A stretch of DNA of 64,000 nt from Lethocerus indicus (lineage: Eukaryota > Arthropoda > Insecta > Hemiptera > Belostomatidae), in assembly GCA_019843655.1 (NCBI GenBank), contig JACDQD010000010.1, positions 8,477,637 to 8,541,636 on the forward strand, written 5' to 3'. The notes under the pieces were generated by a model that was not told the origin of the DNA, searched no databases, and saw nothing but the letters and a program-made list of their open reading frames with translations. Each line of letters begins with the position of its first letter. The stretch's first letter is position 1. Below are positions 14,510 to 43,291 of this stretch, one piece after another. The position numbers were made by a program, and so were the translations under genes.

Positions 14510-15525
14510 AGATTAACTAGCGCCCCCCTGAGTGTGGTGTTGAAATATACTTAACTAAAGTGCGTTGTGTTCACTTGCGCCGATAAACTAGCGCCCCCCT
14601 GAGCGTGTTGCGGGAATGTACTTAACTAAAGTTCGTTGGGTCCACTTGCACCGATAAACTAGCGCCCCCCTGAGCGTGTTGCGGGAATGTACTTAACTAA
14701 AGTTCGTTGCACCGATAAACTAGCGCCCCTGAGCGTGTTGCGGGAATGTACTTAACTAAAGTTCGTTGGGCCGATAAACTAGCGCCCCCCTGAGCGTGTT
14801 GCGGGAATGTACTTAACTAAAGTTCGTTGGGTCCACTTGCACCGATAAACTAGCGCCCCCTTGAGCGTGTTGCGGGAATGTACTTAACTAAAGTTCGTTG
14901 GGTCCACTTGTACCGATAAACTAGCGCCCCCCTGAGCGTGTTGCGGGAATGTACTTAACTAAAGTTCCCGATAAACTAGCGCCCCCTTGAGCGTGTTGCG
15001 GGAATGTACTTAACTAAAGTTCGTTGGGTTCACTTGCACCGATAAACTAGCGCCCCCTTGAGCGTGTTGCGGGAATGTACTTAACTAAAGTTCGTTGGGT
15101 CCACTTGCACCGATAAACTAGCGCCCCCTGAGCGTGTTGCGGGAATGTACTTAACTAAAGTTCGTTGGGTTCACTTGCACCGATAAACTAGCGCCCCCTG
15201 AGCGTGTTGCGGGAATGTACTTAACTAAAGTTCGTTGGGTTCACTTGCACCGATCAACTAGCGCCCCCTTGAGCGTGTTGCGGGAATGTACTTAACTAAA
15301 GTTCGTTGGGTTCACTTGCACCGATAAACTAGCGCCCCCTGAGGATGGTGCGGAAATGTACTTAACTAAAGTTCGTTGGGTCCTCTTGCACCGATAAACT
15401 AGCGCCCCCTTGAGCATCTTGCGGGAATGTACTTAACTAAAGTTCGTTGGGTCCACTTGCACCGATAAACTAGCGCCTCCCTGAGTGTGGCGCGGAAATG
15501 TACTGAACTGAAGTTCGTTGGCTGC
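14510..15525 (-). repeat. Satellite array 2, same family in inverted orientation, about 14 copies
   Basis: The + strand shows the complement of array 1: CCGATAAACTAGCGCCCCC, TGAGCGTGTTGCGGGAATG, TACTTAACTAAAGTTCGTTG, unit about 71 bp. Some units lack the GGGTCCACTTGCA part (near 14,705, 14,770 and 14,965). The array is more uniform than array 1, suggesting later homogenisation. Fragments of the foldback transposon flank both ends. Confidence 0.97.
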
Positions 15526-15529
15526 ACTT

Positions 15530-15712
15530 TGTACTGTGGTGTTTGACTGTTTGTCATGTGCATATATACGTGTTTTGTTTTTCGGTGTCAAAACACCAAA
15601 GTGAAGTAACACTGTTACTGAAACTAAATCTGAATTGGCGAAAGGAGAAAGAAACACACGAAATTTATGTTATTCCAACCCCTCACAGACCACAAAACAG
15701 GTACTCTAAGTT
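15530..15712. mobile_element. Foldback-family fragment right of satellite array 2
   Basis: Carries GTACTGTG...GTTTGTCATGTGCATATATACGTG (inner arm sequence, same order as at 20545-20590), then the outer end GAGAAAGAAACACACGAAAT...TATTCCAACCCCTCAC...CCACAAAACAGGTACTCTAA. With the fragment at 14395 it brackets the satellite array. Confidence 0.7.
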
Positions 15713-16925
15713 CACAAAATAAATTTAATCCGTTTATCTCTCGTGTTAACTGGAGTAAATTGGAAATCATTCCCGTCGGTTCTCTCCTATACGGGGAAAG
15801 GGAAAGAGGAAAGCTTCTCCAGCCGGCCTTTAAATTGTCACCCGTCTTAAACGGAGTCGAGGGAAACCCTTTTGAGAAGCGGACGGTCGTATCCGACCTT
15901 CCACCCGGTCGACAATGGACCGTTAATTAAGCGGCATCCTGAGCTCACTGTAGTCTTCCTGGATTGTCTCGGTTTTCTTCTTCTTGTTTTTTTCGTGAAT
16001 ACTCGATTTTTCCTGATCGGCCTATCCCCGTCCGAAAGGATTCAATCGCGGGAGAATGCCCCCACTCCCTCACCCCATCTCTTCAGTCATGAGAATCTCC
16101 CAAAGACGGACTAGATCGATTCATTAAAAAAACCCCTAAATGGAAGGTTTTTTCCTCAGATTTGGTCGGTTGACGGTTTTTTGTTCATCGAAAGAAGACA
16201 CAACCGGCTACACGTACCGAGAGATGGAAACGGGGGCCTAGTACATTTATAATATAATGGCCTATACACTGTAATAGAAACAAATATAGTTTTTTACGCG
16301 GAACTGTTAACGAATCGTTTGGAGACTGTAATATCGTCCGTAAAAACCGTTTACAGTTTATCTGATAACATCAGGCGTTGGGCGGTCGCATATTTTTAAA
16401 GTGGGGAAGAGACGGCGGTGGAAGTGTTTTACGAGTCCCACATTTTCTCGGTATTAAACTCGGGCATTAATTTTTGCCCGTCGGTGGTCCGGCCTTAACG
16501 TCCTCCGACTTAAAAGTTCGATTCACGGACAGGGCGTTAACGCGGGGCTTTCATGGCCCATTAAAACGCGACAAGTCAGCGTTTCGAAGCCCCGGCGGCC
16601 CGAAGTTTTCGCTGACCGCCTCTTACATCGTTCCGCGCTTAGTTCTCGCCCCGTCAGTTTTCTTACCTTGGCCCGAAAGAAAGAATTTTTGGAGTTTTAC
16701 GGTTTTCCCCGAGCGGTATGCCTCTACAGTGTTACTGTGCAGTAGCAGCAGGTTAGTTGTAACAGTAACAGTATGCTTCATCGGCAACTGACATATGTAA
16801 GTACCTCACCGTATAACTGTCGGAATAATACCTCAACTAAAAGAACCAAACGAATGGTACTGCAAAAACGAATAAAAATTGTACTGTATTATCTCAGATT
16901 TTAAGTTTTTGGCTATGATCCGTCC

Positions 16926-17135
16926 AGTTTCTGTCTCCCTCGCCGGTTTGGTCTTTTGCCAGACCGGTTTCGGCTGCTCGCCATCTTCAGCAGCGGTGTT
17001 AGTCACTTTCGGCACTTTGGATGTTTTTCGTGCATCCTCAGTGCACTGTCACTGTCGCTTGTACTGTGGGGGTTGTCTTGTTGGTCGTCCAAAAGACCAA
17101 ACCGGCGAGTGGAGACAGAAACACACGAAATATGA
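16926..17135. mobile_element. Short foldback element copy
   Basis: Inverted ends GTTTCTGTCTCC...GGTTTGGTCTTTTG and CAAAAGACCAAACC...GGAGACAGAAAC enclose about 200 bp homologous to one arm of the element at 20361. It lies about 215 bases upstream of the first WDR47 exon in the window. Confidence 0.85.
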
Positions 17136-17334
17136 GCGAAGACAAAAAATAATGCTTAGCCGTTTTAAAATTTCATTTATTTACTTTTTCTCTGGTATGT
17201 TTCCTTTTCGGTCAATTCCTTCTCGGACGGTTTGTACAATTACCGCAATTTAAAATGTTTTCTCTCGATGAATATTTCAGTTTATCACTGATGTGTCGAA
17301 CTTTAATTATTTTTTTTTGGTTCTTATTTTGTAA

Positions 17335-23002
<5,668 letters not shown>

Positions 23003-23077
23003 TCTGTATAATTATATACCGAATATATTATCCGTACATTTTTGAAACTGGAAGGAGAAAATCCTGAAATGTATTTT

Positions 23078-23096
23078 GATGATGATGATGATGATG
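23078..23096 (+). repeat. (GAT)n tract in WDR47 3' UTR
   Basis: Six GAT units about 75 bases after the WDR47 stop codon. Confidence 0.85.
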
Positions 23097-24440
23097 GTGA
23101 ATTTATCAGAACCTCATTCACATTCTAATTCCATTTCTGCTGTAATGTGTTAAAAATCAGAAGAAAAAACAAAAACTAAAAAAAAAAATAATGGCAGTAT
23201 TAATTATTATAATTGGCCGAGAAGTACATTATAACGAATTGGATCTGAGAGACAGAAAAGGGTTAGAATATTATATGGAAAATTACATATAATCCATTTA
23301 AATATTTATGATTAAATTGTTTTCTTACCTTTTCCTCATTGGACACCTGCTTTGTATGACATTCATTGTGACAACATTATGATTATTTTTTTAATTATAT
23401 TAACTGTGAAATTAATGAATATGTATTTGAATATTTTTAATTAATGATGAGTTAGGTACTCTTTTTTTTTATTATTGTTACTACTTACGAATATATGTAT
23501 ACAAAATTCAGAACTAGAATTAATTGTACTTGTAAATTAATAACTTGTATATATTGTAATTAAACTATAACGCATTCGACACCTGTAACCAAATTGCACA
23601 TTTAGGACCAAATTCTCCAACAAAATGTATATAAAAATTACAAATATTTGATATTTTTGTATAAATTTTGTTGATTGATTTGGTTGTTCAGAAGTTTTAT
23701 TATTGTTTAGCAAGAATTGATATTCTAGAAAATGCCAGACTGAAGCTTCTGAATTGTTGCCAAAATTTGTATATTTTATATTAAATGTGTATGTCTATTT
23801 TTTTTATTGTACCATAACAATTATTTATATTTGGATCTACTATTCAGACACTAGTCACGAGAGGATACAATTTTCTATTTCTTCCTTACATTTCTGCTTC
23901 ATACATGAGCTTTGAAAAACAGAGTTACATATTTTTACACACACTTGGTGCCTCGTGTTTTTGACAAATTCAGTTTCTATTAATTATTTTCATTAATTGT
24001 TGCAAAATACAATATTTAGTTTTATTTGGTCACTCTTAATTATATCTCTTTCAATTGCATGCATAAATGTTCTGTCATTTAATAAGAGATTATATTCACT
24101 GCCCCTTCCAAATTTTGTTTGTACTTATATTGCTCCCTTCTTTAAGTAATTCTTTATTCCTCATATATTGGAATAACACAAATTAATGATGATGAAAGAG
24201 GCGAATGATCTTGTCTGATTGGAGTGTAGTAATTTATGATTAAACTGTATATCATCTCTAGTTATTCTGAAGGTTTAATTTTGTTTAATTGTACATCTAA
24301 AATTATGCAGGCTCTTAAAGTATTTATGTAAGGTGCATAACAATTATGTGTACACTTTATCTTTATTGTTAATCACTTGATATTGGTTATTAAATATATT
24401 AACATTTTTGTAGACCAATTGAGTAAATTAATTATTGGTA

Positions 24441-24446
24441 TTTATT
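24441..24446 (-). promoter_or_regulatory. Poly(A) signal AATAAA of the small 117-aa gene
   Basis: The minus strand reads AATAAA about 175 bases after the TGA at 24621. A second AATAAA on the same strand is at 24362-24367. Either could end the transcript, and both lie in the probable 3' flank of the convergent WDR47 gene. Confidence 0.4.
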
Positions 24447-24620
24447 GTGTTATTCGTGTAACATATATTTTGCCTACCATAGATAATATCACTGTTATAT
24501 TGTGCAAAAAAATATGCAATCAACAAATAAAAGTAAATCTAATTTGCCTAACGTTGAATGTGTTTTGCCCATGGAAATCTGTTGAATCACATTTTATGGC
24601 TTCTTTTTGTCTTTTGGGTG

Positions 24621-25381
24621 TCACTGTTTCTTATTTTTTCTTCCCATCCTTTTGTTGCACATTTGTGTTCCCTCCTTTTCCTTTAGGTCTTCCTGAATGA
24701 ATATCGATACATAATAAACTCGTGACTTGAATTATTTAATTTCTTTAATGATAAATACACAATTTATTACCTTTTCACATGGAGGTTCTTGGGTAGTTTT
24801 ATCAGAGAACTGAACTTTAGTGGGGCCCTGAGAGCTATTTGTTTCCCTATTCACCTCTTTGTTTGGACCTCTTGGAAAGACATAATATTTCTGTCCAAAA
24901 GCACCTATGTACACGCATAAATCTTCCTTGGTAACCATTTGAACACAACCATTAGGTCCAGCTAAAGAAAACGTGTTTTGTTTAGAAATAATGTGAATAT
25001 GCTATTTTTGCATGTGCATATTTGAAAGTAATCATGTGAAATATATTCAAAGGATAAATAAACTAACGTATAATGTATTTGACATTTAGGTTGGTATATA
25101 ACAAGTCAATACAAAAGACTGAAGACAGTCAAATGAGTATAATCTGAAACCTCCCTGTAAGTTCCTTGTATATACATATTACACATGCTTGTATAAGTGT
25201 AGGTGACTTTCACTATTTTAATTTTGTGAGATTACCTGTGGAATAATGTACAGTTGACTTGGATTTAAAGTTACTGTCCGAGGTTGTTGCCTTAAACAAG
25301 TCGTAGTTGTTTCCTGTAAAGCAGTTGTACATTATTTTAAAAATATTTCAATTTTAAAAGCTCCTTACTTAACTTCGTCAT
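24621..25381 (-). CDS. Small unrecognised four-exon gene (117 aa)
   Basis: Four exons on the minus strand splice in frame with good borders: 25369-25381 (start ATG, only 13 coding bases), 25236-25313, 24771-24961 and 24621-24692 (TGA). The phases match at all three junctions and the total is exactly 118 codons. The product starts MTKLRNNYDLFKATTSDSN, has a central stretch with GPNGCVQMVTKEDLCVYIG and GQKYYVFPRGPNKE, then a polar Ser/Thr/Gln-rich part, and ends in a lysine/arginine-rich tail (MGRKNKKQ). I see no signal peptide or membrane segment, and I do not recognise the family. It lies between catalase (same strand, stop about 700 bp upstream) and WDR47 (tail to tail). A poly(A) signal AATAAA (minus strand) is at 24441-24446. 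The intermediate exons are convincing; the 13-base first exon is the weakest call. Confidence 0.65.
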
Positions 25382-25982
25382 GTTACTTGCTAAAAATATC
25401 ACATGTGCCCAAAAATTATATTTTATATTTGAGAATAAAACATTGGTTAAATTGGAAAACAATGTCATAACAGTGCAGTTACAGGTGATATATTGCATGC
25501 GATTAGATATAATACCCAGATGGTTTTATAATTTAATCCAAACATATTACTAACTTTTTAAAATGTCCTACCGTATAATTTACCATTTATAAAATTATGT
25601 ACATTCTCAATTTTATTATAGGAAATAAAATTAAATGTTAAGGGACAATTTCCAATCAATGTTTCCATTTTATGATCATTGGGTTAAACAGAAATAATTA
25701 TTGTTCCTTTAAACTATAAATAGAAAAAACACAAAATAACTGTAATATATTTTTATTCTAATAAAGTGACAACAAACAATATAATTGATCCATATAACCT
25801 AAAACATACAGCACCACACACTTTTACCATTAAAAAATTGACATTAATCTAATTAAACAATTAACATAAGACAAATACCAATTAAAATTTAACAAGTAAA
25901 AATTGTGTTAGTAATTAAACAAATATTAAAAAACAATTATGATGACCACCACCTTGTTCGAAACAAGTCTAATTATAATAAC

Positions 25983-25988
25983 TTTATT
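25983..25988 (-). promoter_or_regulatory. Probable catalase poly(A) signal
   Basis: AATAAA on the minus strand about 103 bases downstream of the catalase stop codon. It is the first such hexamer after the stop and is suitably placed for a short 3' UTR. Confidence 0.45.
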
Positions 25989-26090
25989 CCAACCGTTTTT
26001 TTTGCAATTACAAAGTGATATAAAAATATATTTGATTTTTTTGCCATCTTAATTCTAGTTAATTAAGTAAAGTGTATCATCAGATGAGAT

Positions 26091-36311
<10,221 letters not shown>

Positions 36312-38408
36312 GTTTGTAACAGTCGATGACTTGCACACAGAACAAAATTCGAGAGACGAATGTCGTAGCGTAACAGGGCGCCTCGCTAACGAGGTACGCA
36401 AAAAACTCGTACAGGGTTGCCAACTGTAGTAGTGAAGATAAATATTTAAATAAAATATTTATAAAACGGGCTGGATATATTCTCAGCTTAAGCCGATACT
36501 GGCTCGGCACAAACCCAGAAAAGACTTATTATTTTCCCATATGAAGTTTTATCAATATATTAGGGTTAATCTCCAAAAAATTAGATCCAGTACTTTTGAG
36601 TAATAATTGTATGACATTAATCAATTATTTATGCTTCACAATAATTAATACTGTGATTGGAAATCTGAAACTTCATTATATTGTATGTACAATATTGATT
36701 GGAAGTCAAGAGATGATAGAACTTGAATGAATTTGGAGACCTACCTTACTCCTTCTGGAGCATTAAAACTATCATTTGTTTCTTTCCTCTAAGTAACTTC
36801 AAACGAAGTTAGAATGTTCATAAAGATGCGCAAGATTTTTTCAATTTAAAAAAAATACAAATAGTACGAACAAGGAACTGAACAGGCAATTCAAAGATGG
36901 GCGCAGAGGGTAGCATATTATTGCTAAATTGTTAGTAAATAGCTAGTAATAATAAATCATGCATATATTTTTAGGCACCTTATTTAATATTTTGGCCATG
37001 ATAAAACTCTCCTTTTGAATTAATAAGAGTTCATTGGGTGAATAAATGTATTGATTACAATTATTATTTTCCGTATAATATACAAGGTGAATGGGAAAAT
37101 ATTGTATTTAATTCTCATGTCATAAAAAGTTTCATCTCAAATGCAGAAACAAAAAATTGAAAATAATTATATTTGTGTCTTCTGAATAATATTTGGATAT
37201 TTTATGAATTAATGCAGAATATATTTAAAATGTCTTTGTATTTTAATATCTTTCTTTAAGTAAAATGTATTCAAAATTGTTTCTTTAAGGTTTATTTATT
37301 TACTATTTAAATTTGTATATTCCTGATTCAGTCTTACTTACATGATTTATAAGAAGATTTATTTAATAACTTAGTGATATTACAATTTATACACAGACTG
37401 ATTACCTACATACTTAATCTATTTTTATTTCCTGACTTCATGAATTGACTCTTATCAATGGGTATCAAGATGTATATAATGCATAGATATTGTGGATACA
37501 TTAATGTATATTGACATTTTGTCTTTTAGTTCAAGTATCCAATTGTAAGCATTATTTTAAACCTGTTATTTAAAATTAATTGCCAGTTTAAAATATTTTC
37601 CTTTGGATTTTGTAATTGTATGTTTCCTTTATCAAGAAATCATTATTAATAATAACTAATATGTTTAAAGATCCTCTTATTAGTTATAATTATATGTATT
37701 GATTTTAGAAATTGTAATTACATGTTTACCTGGAATATGTAGAAACAACAAGTTCTGATAAAGTTCTGATTTAGCATGGATATTCTACATTTTTATTGTC
37801 CTTACATGTATTAATGTATTTCTTGTATTCAGGTATTATATTATGTATATATACATATATACACATATAAATCAGCAATGAGTATTAGATCCAAATGTCA
37901 TGATTTCATTGTTACAAAGTTATTAAATTATCCCTTTGAAATCTTTAACTGCTACTTGTAATAAATTAACTAATATTTTAATTACTTTCACATACTTCAT
38001 TTAATTCTAGAAAGGAATATTTTTAAATTACTAATTTAAGTTTATTGTGAACAAAGCTATACATTTACTTGTTTTATAATATTAATTTTGTCTGATTATT
38101 TGTTCACAACATTATTTTTAATATTAATTTAATTACTAAAGTGAGATCACATCATACAGTAGAAACAGAATTAAATTGACTTTATTTTTATTTAATAATA
38201 AATTTAAAAGTATTTGGAACATAATTGGAATTTTGCTGTTACTTGAGAAGTTATGCTGCATTAACATATATAAGTTACCAATGTTGATTAATATAGCATC
38301 ATCATCATCATTGTACATTTTATATGAATTATGTATTATTAACCTATTTTTTCTAATAATGACTTAATATTCTTAAAACTAATTTGTCTATTCAGTTATT
38401 AATTTTAG

Positions 38409-38665
38409 TTTGGAGGCACATTGATAAAATAAACTCTCTTCGGTTAATACATTATGTAATAAAAGAAAGTGTTGAAATCAGGAATATGTATTATAACACT
38501 TGTATTTATGATGTAGAAAATCATACTTTAAGCTTTGCTGAAACTCATTTAAAAACATACACTGTTAAGGAAACAAAAATACTTGGTGAGATATATAATG
38601 AAGGGATTCATATTGATAATCAAACTATACTTATTTCTTTGCGTAAAGCAGTTGAAAGTTCATGA
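38409..38665 (+). CDS. Candidate terminal exon, unknown product
   Basis: An open frame follows an acceptor (taattttag at 38408) and runs about 85 codons to TGA at 38663-38665. It reads WRHIDKINSLRLIHYVIKES and on through SLRKAVESS at the end, with mixed charged and aliphatic residues like a real helical protein rather than AT-rich noise. A poly(A) signal AATAAA follows at 38794-38799. No matching upstream exon was found between catalase and here, and I do not recognise the family. Chance open frames of this length are expected a few times in AT-rich DNA of this size, so the call is weak. Confidence 0.25.
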
Positions 38666-39134
38666 AGTAAATGGTTAAATTTTTACAAAGTTTAATATTC
38701 TTCATGTAAATATCAGTTGCCAGTTTTGTTTACTTCAAGATTAGATTTTAAATGGCTCTTGATAATTTTGTAAATTAATTGTTATGCAACATGAATAAAG
38801 AAACTCAGGTCAATTGAAATTTGTAAAAATTCACAGCCTAAAAATGAGCTTGATTTTGTTCACACAGGTAATTTATGTTCCATTTTCTAATATAACAAAA
38901 TAATGCAAGTCCTTCCTATTTCAGCTGTTTTTATCTCTAAATTAACAAAATGTAGACTTGCCTTTGCCCTTGTAGCTTTTATTGAAATAACATCAAACAT
39001 TAGCCTCCCAGTACATATTAAATCCACACCTGACAATGCCATTTGTTTTAGAATATTTTGTTTTTATTTATTTATTTATTATTTTTGTTAAAAATGAGCA
39101 GTCTACACATTACATAACGCTCATAGTACCCCCA

Positions 39135-39300
39135 TAAACAATAATAATGGTAATAATGATGATAATAATATTAATATCAATAATAATAATAATGATAATA
39201 AATCTTTTCTATTCTTCTATAGAATAGAAAAGAGATAAATAATAATAGTAACAATAATAAATGTAATAATAATATAAACAATAACTATTACATTTATACT
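39135..39300. repeat. (AAT)n-rich tract with a perfect 11-bp hairpin
   Basis: AAT/GAT trinucleotide repeats run through most of the stretch. At 39204-39232, CTTTTCTATTC and GAATAGAAAAG form a perfect stem with a 7-base loop. Confidence 0.7.
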
Positions 39301-40485
39301 GCAGTGACTGGTATAACTTAATGGGATTTTTTTAAAAATAGGTTATTAATTTTATATGTACAGTTTTCAATTAAAAGGAATATTAAGTATTCCATTCAAC
39401 AGTGCCTAGAAAGTAATATTTTTTCTTTAACTCAGCGTAAGTACACTGCTTCTTGATGTAAATAACCAAAAAACTTAGTCTATGCTGATCGAAAGCTTGA
39501 GTATTAAATTTTAACAATAATTTTACCTTAATTTCTAATGTAGTGTAATAATGGCAGTGCTTTTAACACACCAGTGCATATTAGATCACTTTTTGAAATT
39601 TTATGAAATGTAAAGCAAATAATTATATACCTTAAATATGATAATATCTAAACGTAAAGAACCAATGAAGGTAATTTACATTTCAAGCTTTCGTTCAGTA
39701 TGGTATGAGAAAATATTGCACAACATGGTCAGATTATACAATATGATGGACAAGTTTGTGTATTTAGAATTAATAAATACTACATTACTAAATATCATAA
39801 TATTGACATAACCATTTTTTCTAATGTGGTTTTACTGTCTGTGTGGTTACATAATTTCATTTTTCTCTGAATATAAAATGTGTTTGTGGTGAGATTTCAT
39901 GGCAGGTAGTGACAGATTGTGTTAGAATAGAAACTACACTATGCTCTACTAATTGGTTCATTACCTAAAAAATGTGTCATTAGGTTAAAATAGTGGTAAT
40001 TGTTAGGTGATGAAAAGATACTAGTATTGCTATGTATAGCCATCACATAGACTGCAAGCACCTGCACAAAATGGACATCCAGTGACATCATAAATGATTG
40101 AGCAATGTGATTGGTTTATCTTTTCATCTTAGGTATTAAATTGAAATTTAAATATTTGTGAAATGAAAGAAAATTATAACGTTAAAAAAAACAATCTTTT
40201 GCAACCGTATAATACCCATTTTTCCAAAATTTGGATGGAGATCAGAAGAAATAAGAATATACTTATATATGCTTAATCCCTTGACACAATATCCAGCAAT
40301 CCCTTAGGCCCTATTGCAAAGAACTATTTCTGAAACTAATAGGGTGAGGTATTTTCTATACTCTTCTAAATAACAATGAATCTCAATAACAATCTCAATA
40401 TCTCAATAGTTCTAACAATAGGCCTCATTCCATACCAATACAGAATAATGAAAAAAAAGTTTGTTCAATATAAATATATATGTGT

Positions 40486-40560
40486 GTTGGTGTATATATA
40501 TATGTATATACATATATATATATATATAAATAAATAAATATATATATATATATATACACA
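40486..40560. repeat. Interrupted (TA)n/(TG)n simple repeat
   Basis: TATATA and TGTGTG runs mixed with TAAA units in AT-rich intergenic DNA. Confidence 0.85.
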
Positions 40561-43260
40561 TACATGTGTGTATATTATGTATAATTTAATAATTACAAGA
40601 AACACATAAAAACAATTAATAAATGACTTTACAGAGTATCTACAATTCCATCATTCATCATGAATATAGCTTGTTATTTTCTTGCACCATGTTAAATTAT
40701 TTTTAAAACTTATATAACTGAATTAATAAAGAATAACATCTAGCATTGGAAGTAACATTTGTATATCAGTGAGATGCTTTGGCTCTGATTGTTAACATGA
40801 GTAGAAGTTGAAAATATTTTTTAAAATAATAATTGCTCATTATAAGTATCCAGTTAGTATATAGACTCTTTTAGTGTAACATTACTGTTATAACTGTACT
40901 TTGACATGAGACATTCACAGTAATGAGGTGTTAACAAGATTTGGATTGTGGTTCACAAATATAACAAACTATACACATGCTTCTTGCCATATCTGATTCC
41001 AACCAATCAATGTGTTTGATTCGATGCCCTACTGAGCCCTATCTACTTCAAGCCTAATTGAGTTTTACTATACATTTAATTATTTGCTTCCACAGAAGGA
41101 AGCACAAAAATAATTTACTTTTTCAATACATATCAATACAAAAATCACTATGTACAGAGCATATAATAGGAAGGAAGAAGAGGTATTACACCCCCTTAAA
41201 TATATTTCTTACTTATATGTGTCAGATTTATGTGTTATTTCTTCTGCATGATTAAAACATAAACAGATACCATTATACATATAAAATAAAAATTATAGGG
41301 ATTATGAGTACATTTTAGTTTATCATCTATAATCCCTTCCACTAACATTCATAGTATACTATCAACATAAATGTATGCTATTTATTTCCATATTCTATAA
41401 ATATTTCATTTATTTTTAGAATTTGTTTGAGATTTATAAACACAACCGTTTTGAATATTTAGGATCCTAACTAGGTACCTTAATTAGACAACACACTAAT
41501 CTAAAATTAGCTTTAAACAACACATAAATTTTGTAACACTACTCATCCAGCCTTATGATGCCATAAACCATCTTTTATGTGAAGAATATATGGTTTTCAT
41601 GTTTTCCTTCCACATTTTTAAGTAATAAGGAAAAGATTCATTATCACATATGTATTTTAAACAGAAACACACCTTAAAAAATAATCAGAATGGTTAATAC
41701 CAACATAAATACTGGAGGATTAATAAATTGCTAGGTATATACAAACTATCCTCTTTTAATGTTTTATAATACTTTCTTGTACATAGACTATATTTAGAAA
41801 CAATAATAAAACAAAAGCCATAGAGTTTTATATTCAATGCAATTCCCAATTGAACTCCCATCTCATCTACACATACTGAACATTATTTTCAGGCTATTGT
41901 AATCAAAAATTTTAAGTTGAAGAGTCATCTTACTGTATGGTGACAGAACACCACACCATCACTCATCATGTTTATATATACATGGTCCCTAATACTATGA
42001 ATGTTTTACTATGTGGAGAATTAACAGGAGTAAAATTGGTAAATGATATTGCCAATTATTAATGCTGTTTTATGGAAAAATTAAGGAATAATCAGATGGA
42101 ATGAGCCAAGTTCCAGCTGACTATTTTATTGACTACACTGACACAGTGTTTCTAAAATTAAAAATAAATATACAGATTAAAATTAGGAGCTTTGAAGAAG
42201 TAGTAAAGTTGGCATTTAAGTTGCATTGAATTGTAATAAACGCTCTGTACTTCATTTACTTTATTTATAAAAAAGGCATCCCTATCTTCAACATATTGTC
42301 CGAAATTAAAGTGAATGCCACTTTAAAATTACATGAGCCACAGAAAACGTGTTAACTAAAAAAGAATCACTTTTGTATATAACTGCAACCTGATGATGTA
42401 TCACTGCACTAGTAGTGTCTTTGCTAATATAAAATTAATCCCCCCAGTCTTTCACAACCACAGTGTGTTATAGCATATATAATATATAGTTGTGTATATA
42501 ACATGTATAATATATGATGTAGGCTAGCACCAATGGTGCTTGAGGCAATAGCCTTATACGCTTGGAAATAGTGTACACAATTACTGATAACTTTAGAATA
42601 CAATGTTATATTCATTTATAAATATCTAGTATTATGAAAACAACTTCTTTACTAGGTTAGATTGTATAGTACTAGAGGCGATAGTAGGAAATAATGGTGC
42701 AGTGTTATCTATCAGTTAAAAATTGTTTACAATGTGATTCAACTTAAATTGTGCTATAAATGTCATTTACATACTTAGATATAGCGTGATTACAAGACAC
42801 ATTCATTCACTGGACATTTATTCATTTGGACCTATTTATCATTTATTTATCATTCACACATTGTCTACAGTACATTCTATGAAACACAACTTCCCTAATG
42901 TATATGTTATATTTATATATATATTTATATATAATATTTATATAATTTTATCAACATAGTTTTATTATCACGAATATCTATGTTCAGTCCTGATTATTTG
43001 TTGGTAATAATTGTTTTAGTATCCTTGTGTCATTAATAAAATTTGATACAGAAACTGTGTTCATAACATAACATTTGAGTAAATGTTCAGGCTACAACAA
43101 TTCTTAAAATAAACATTTATCACAGTTACATAACTGTTCTACTGAACATTACCAATGCTTCATATTTGCATGGAGTGTCAATATAAGTTATTATTATATA
43201 AATACATACTTTAAATGTAAATATGTGTAATCTTTAAGAATCCTTAATAATAAGAAGAGT

Positions 43261-43291
43261 AATGATAATAATAATAATAATAATAATAACC
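43261..43291. repeat. (AAT)n microsatellite
   Basis: About nine ATA/AAT units in the AT-rich interval 3' of Rdl. Confidence 0.85.
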
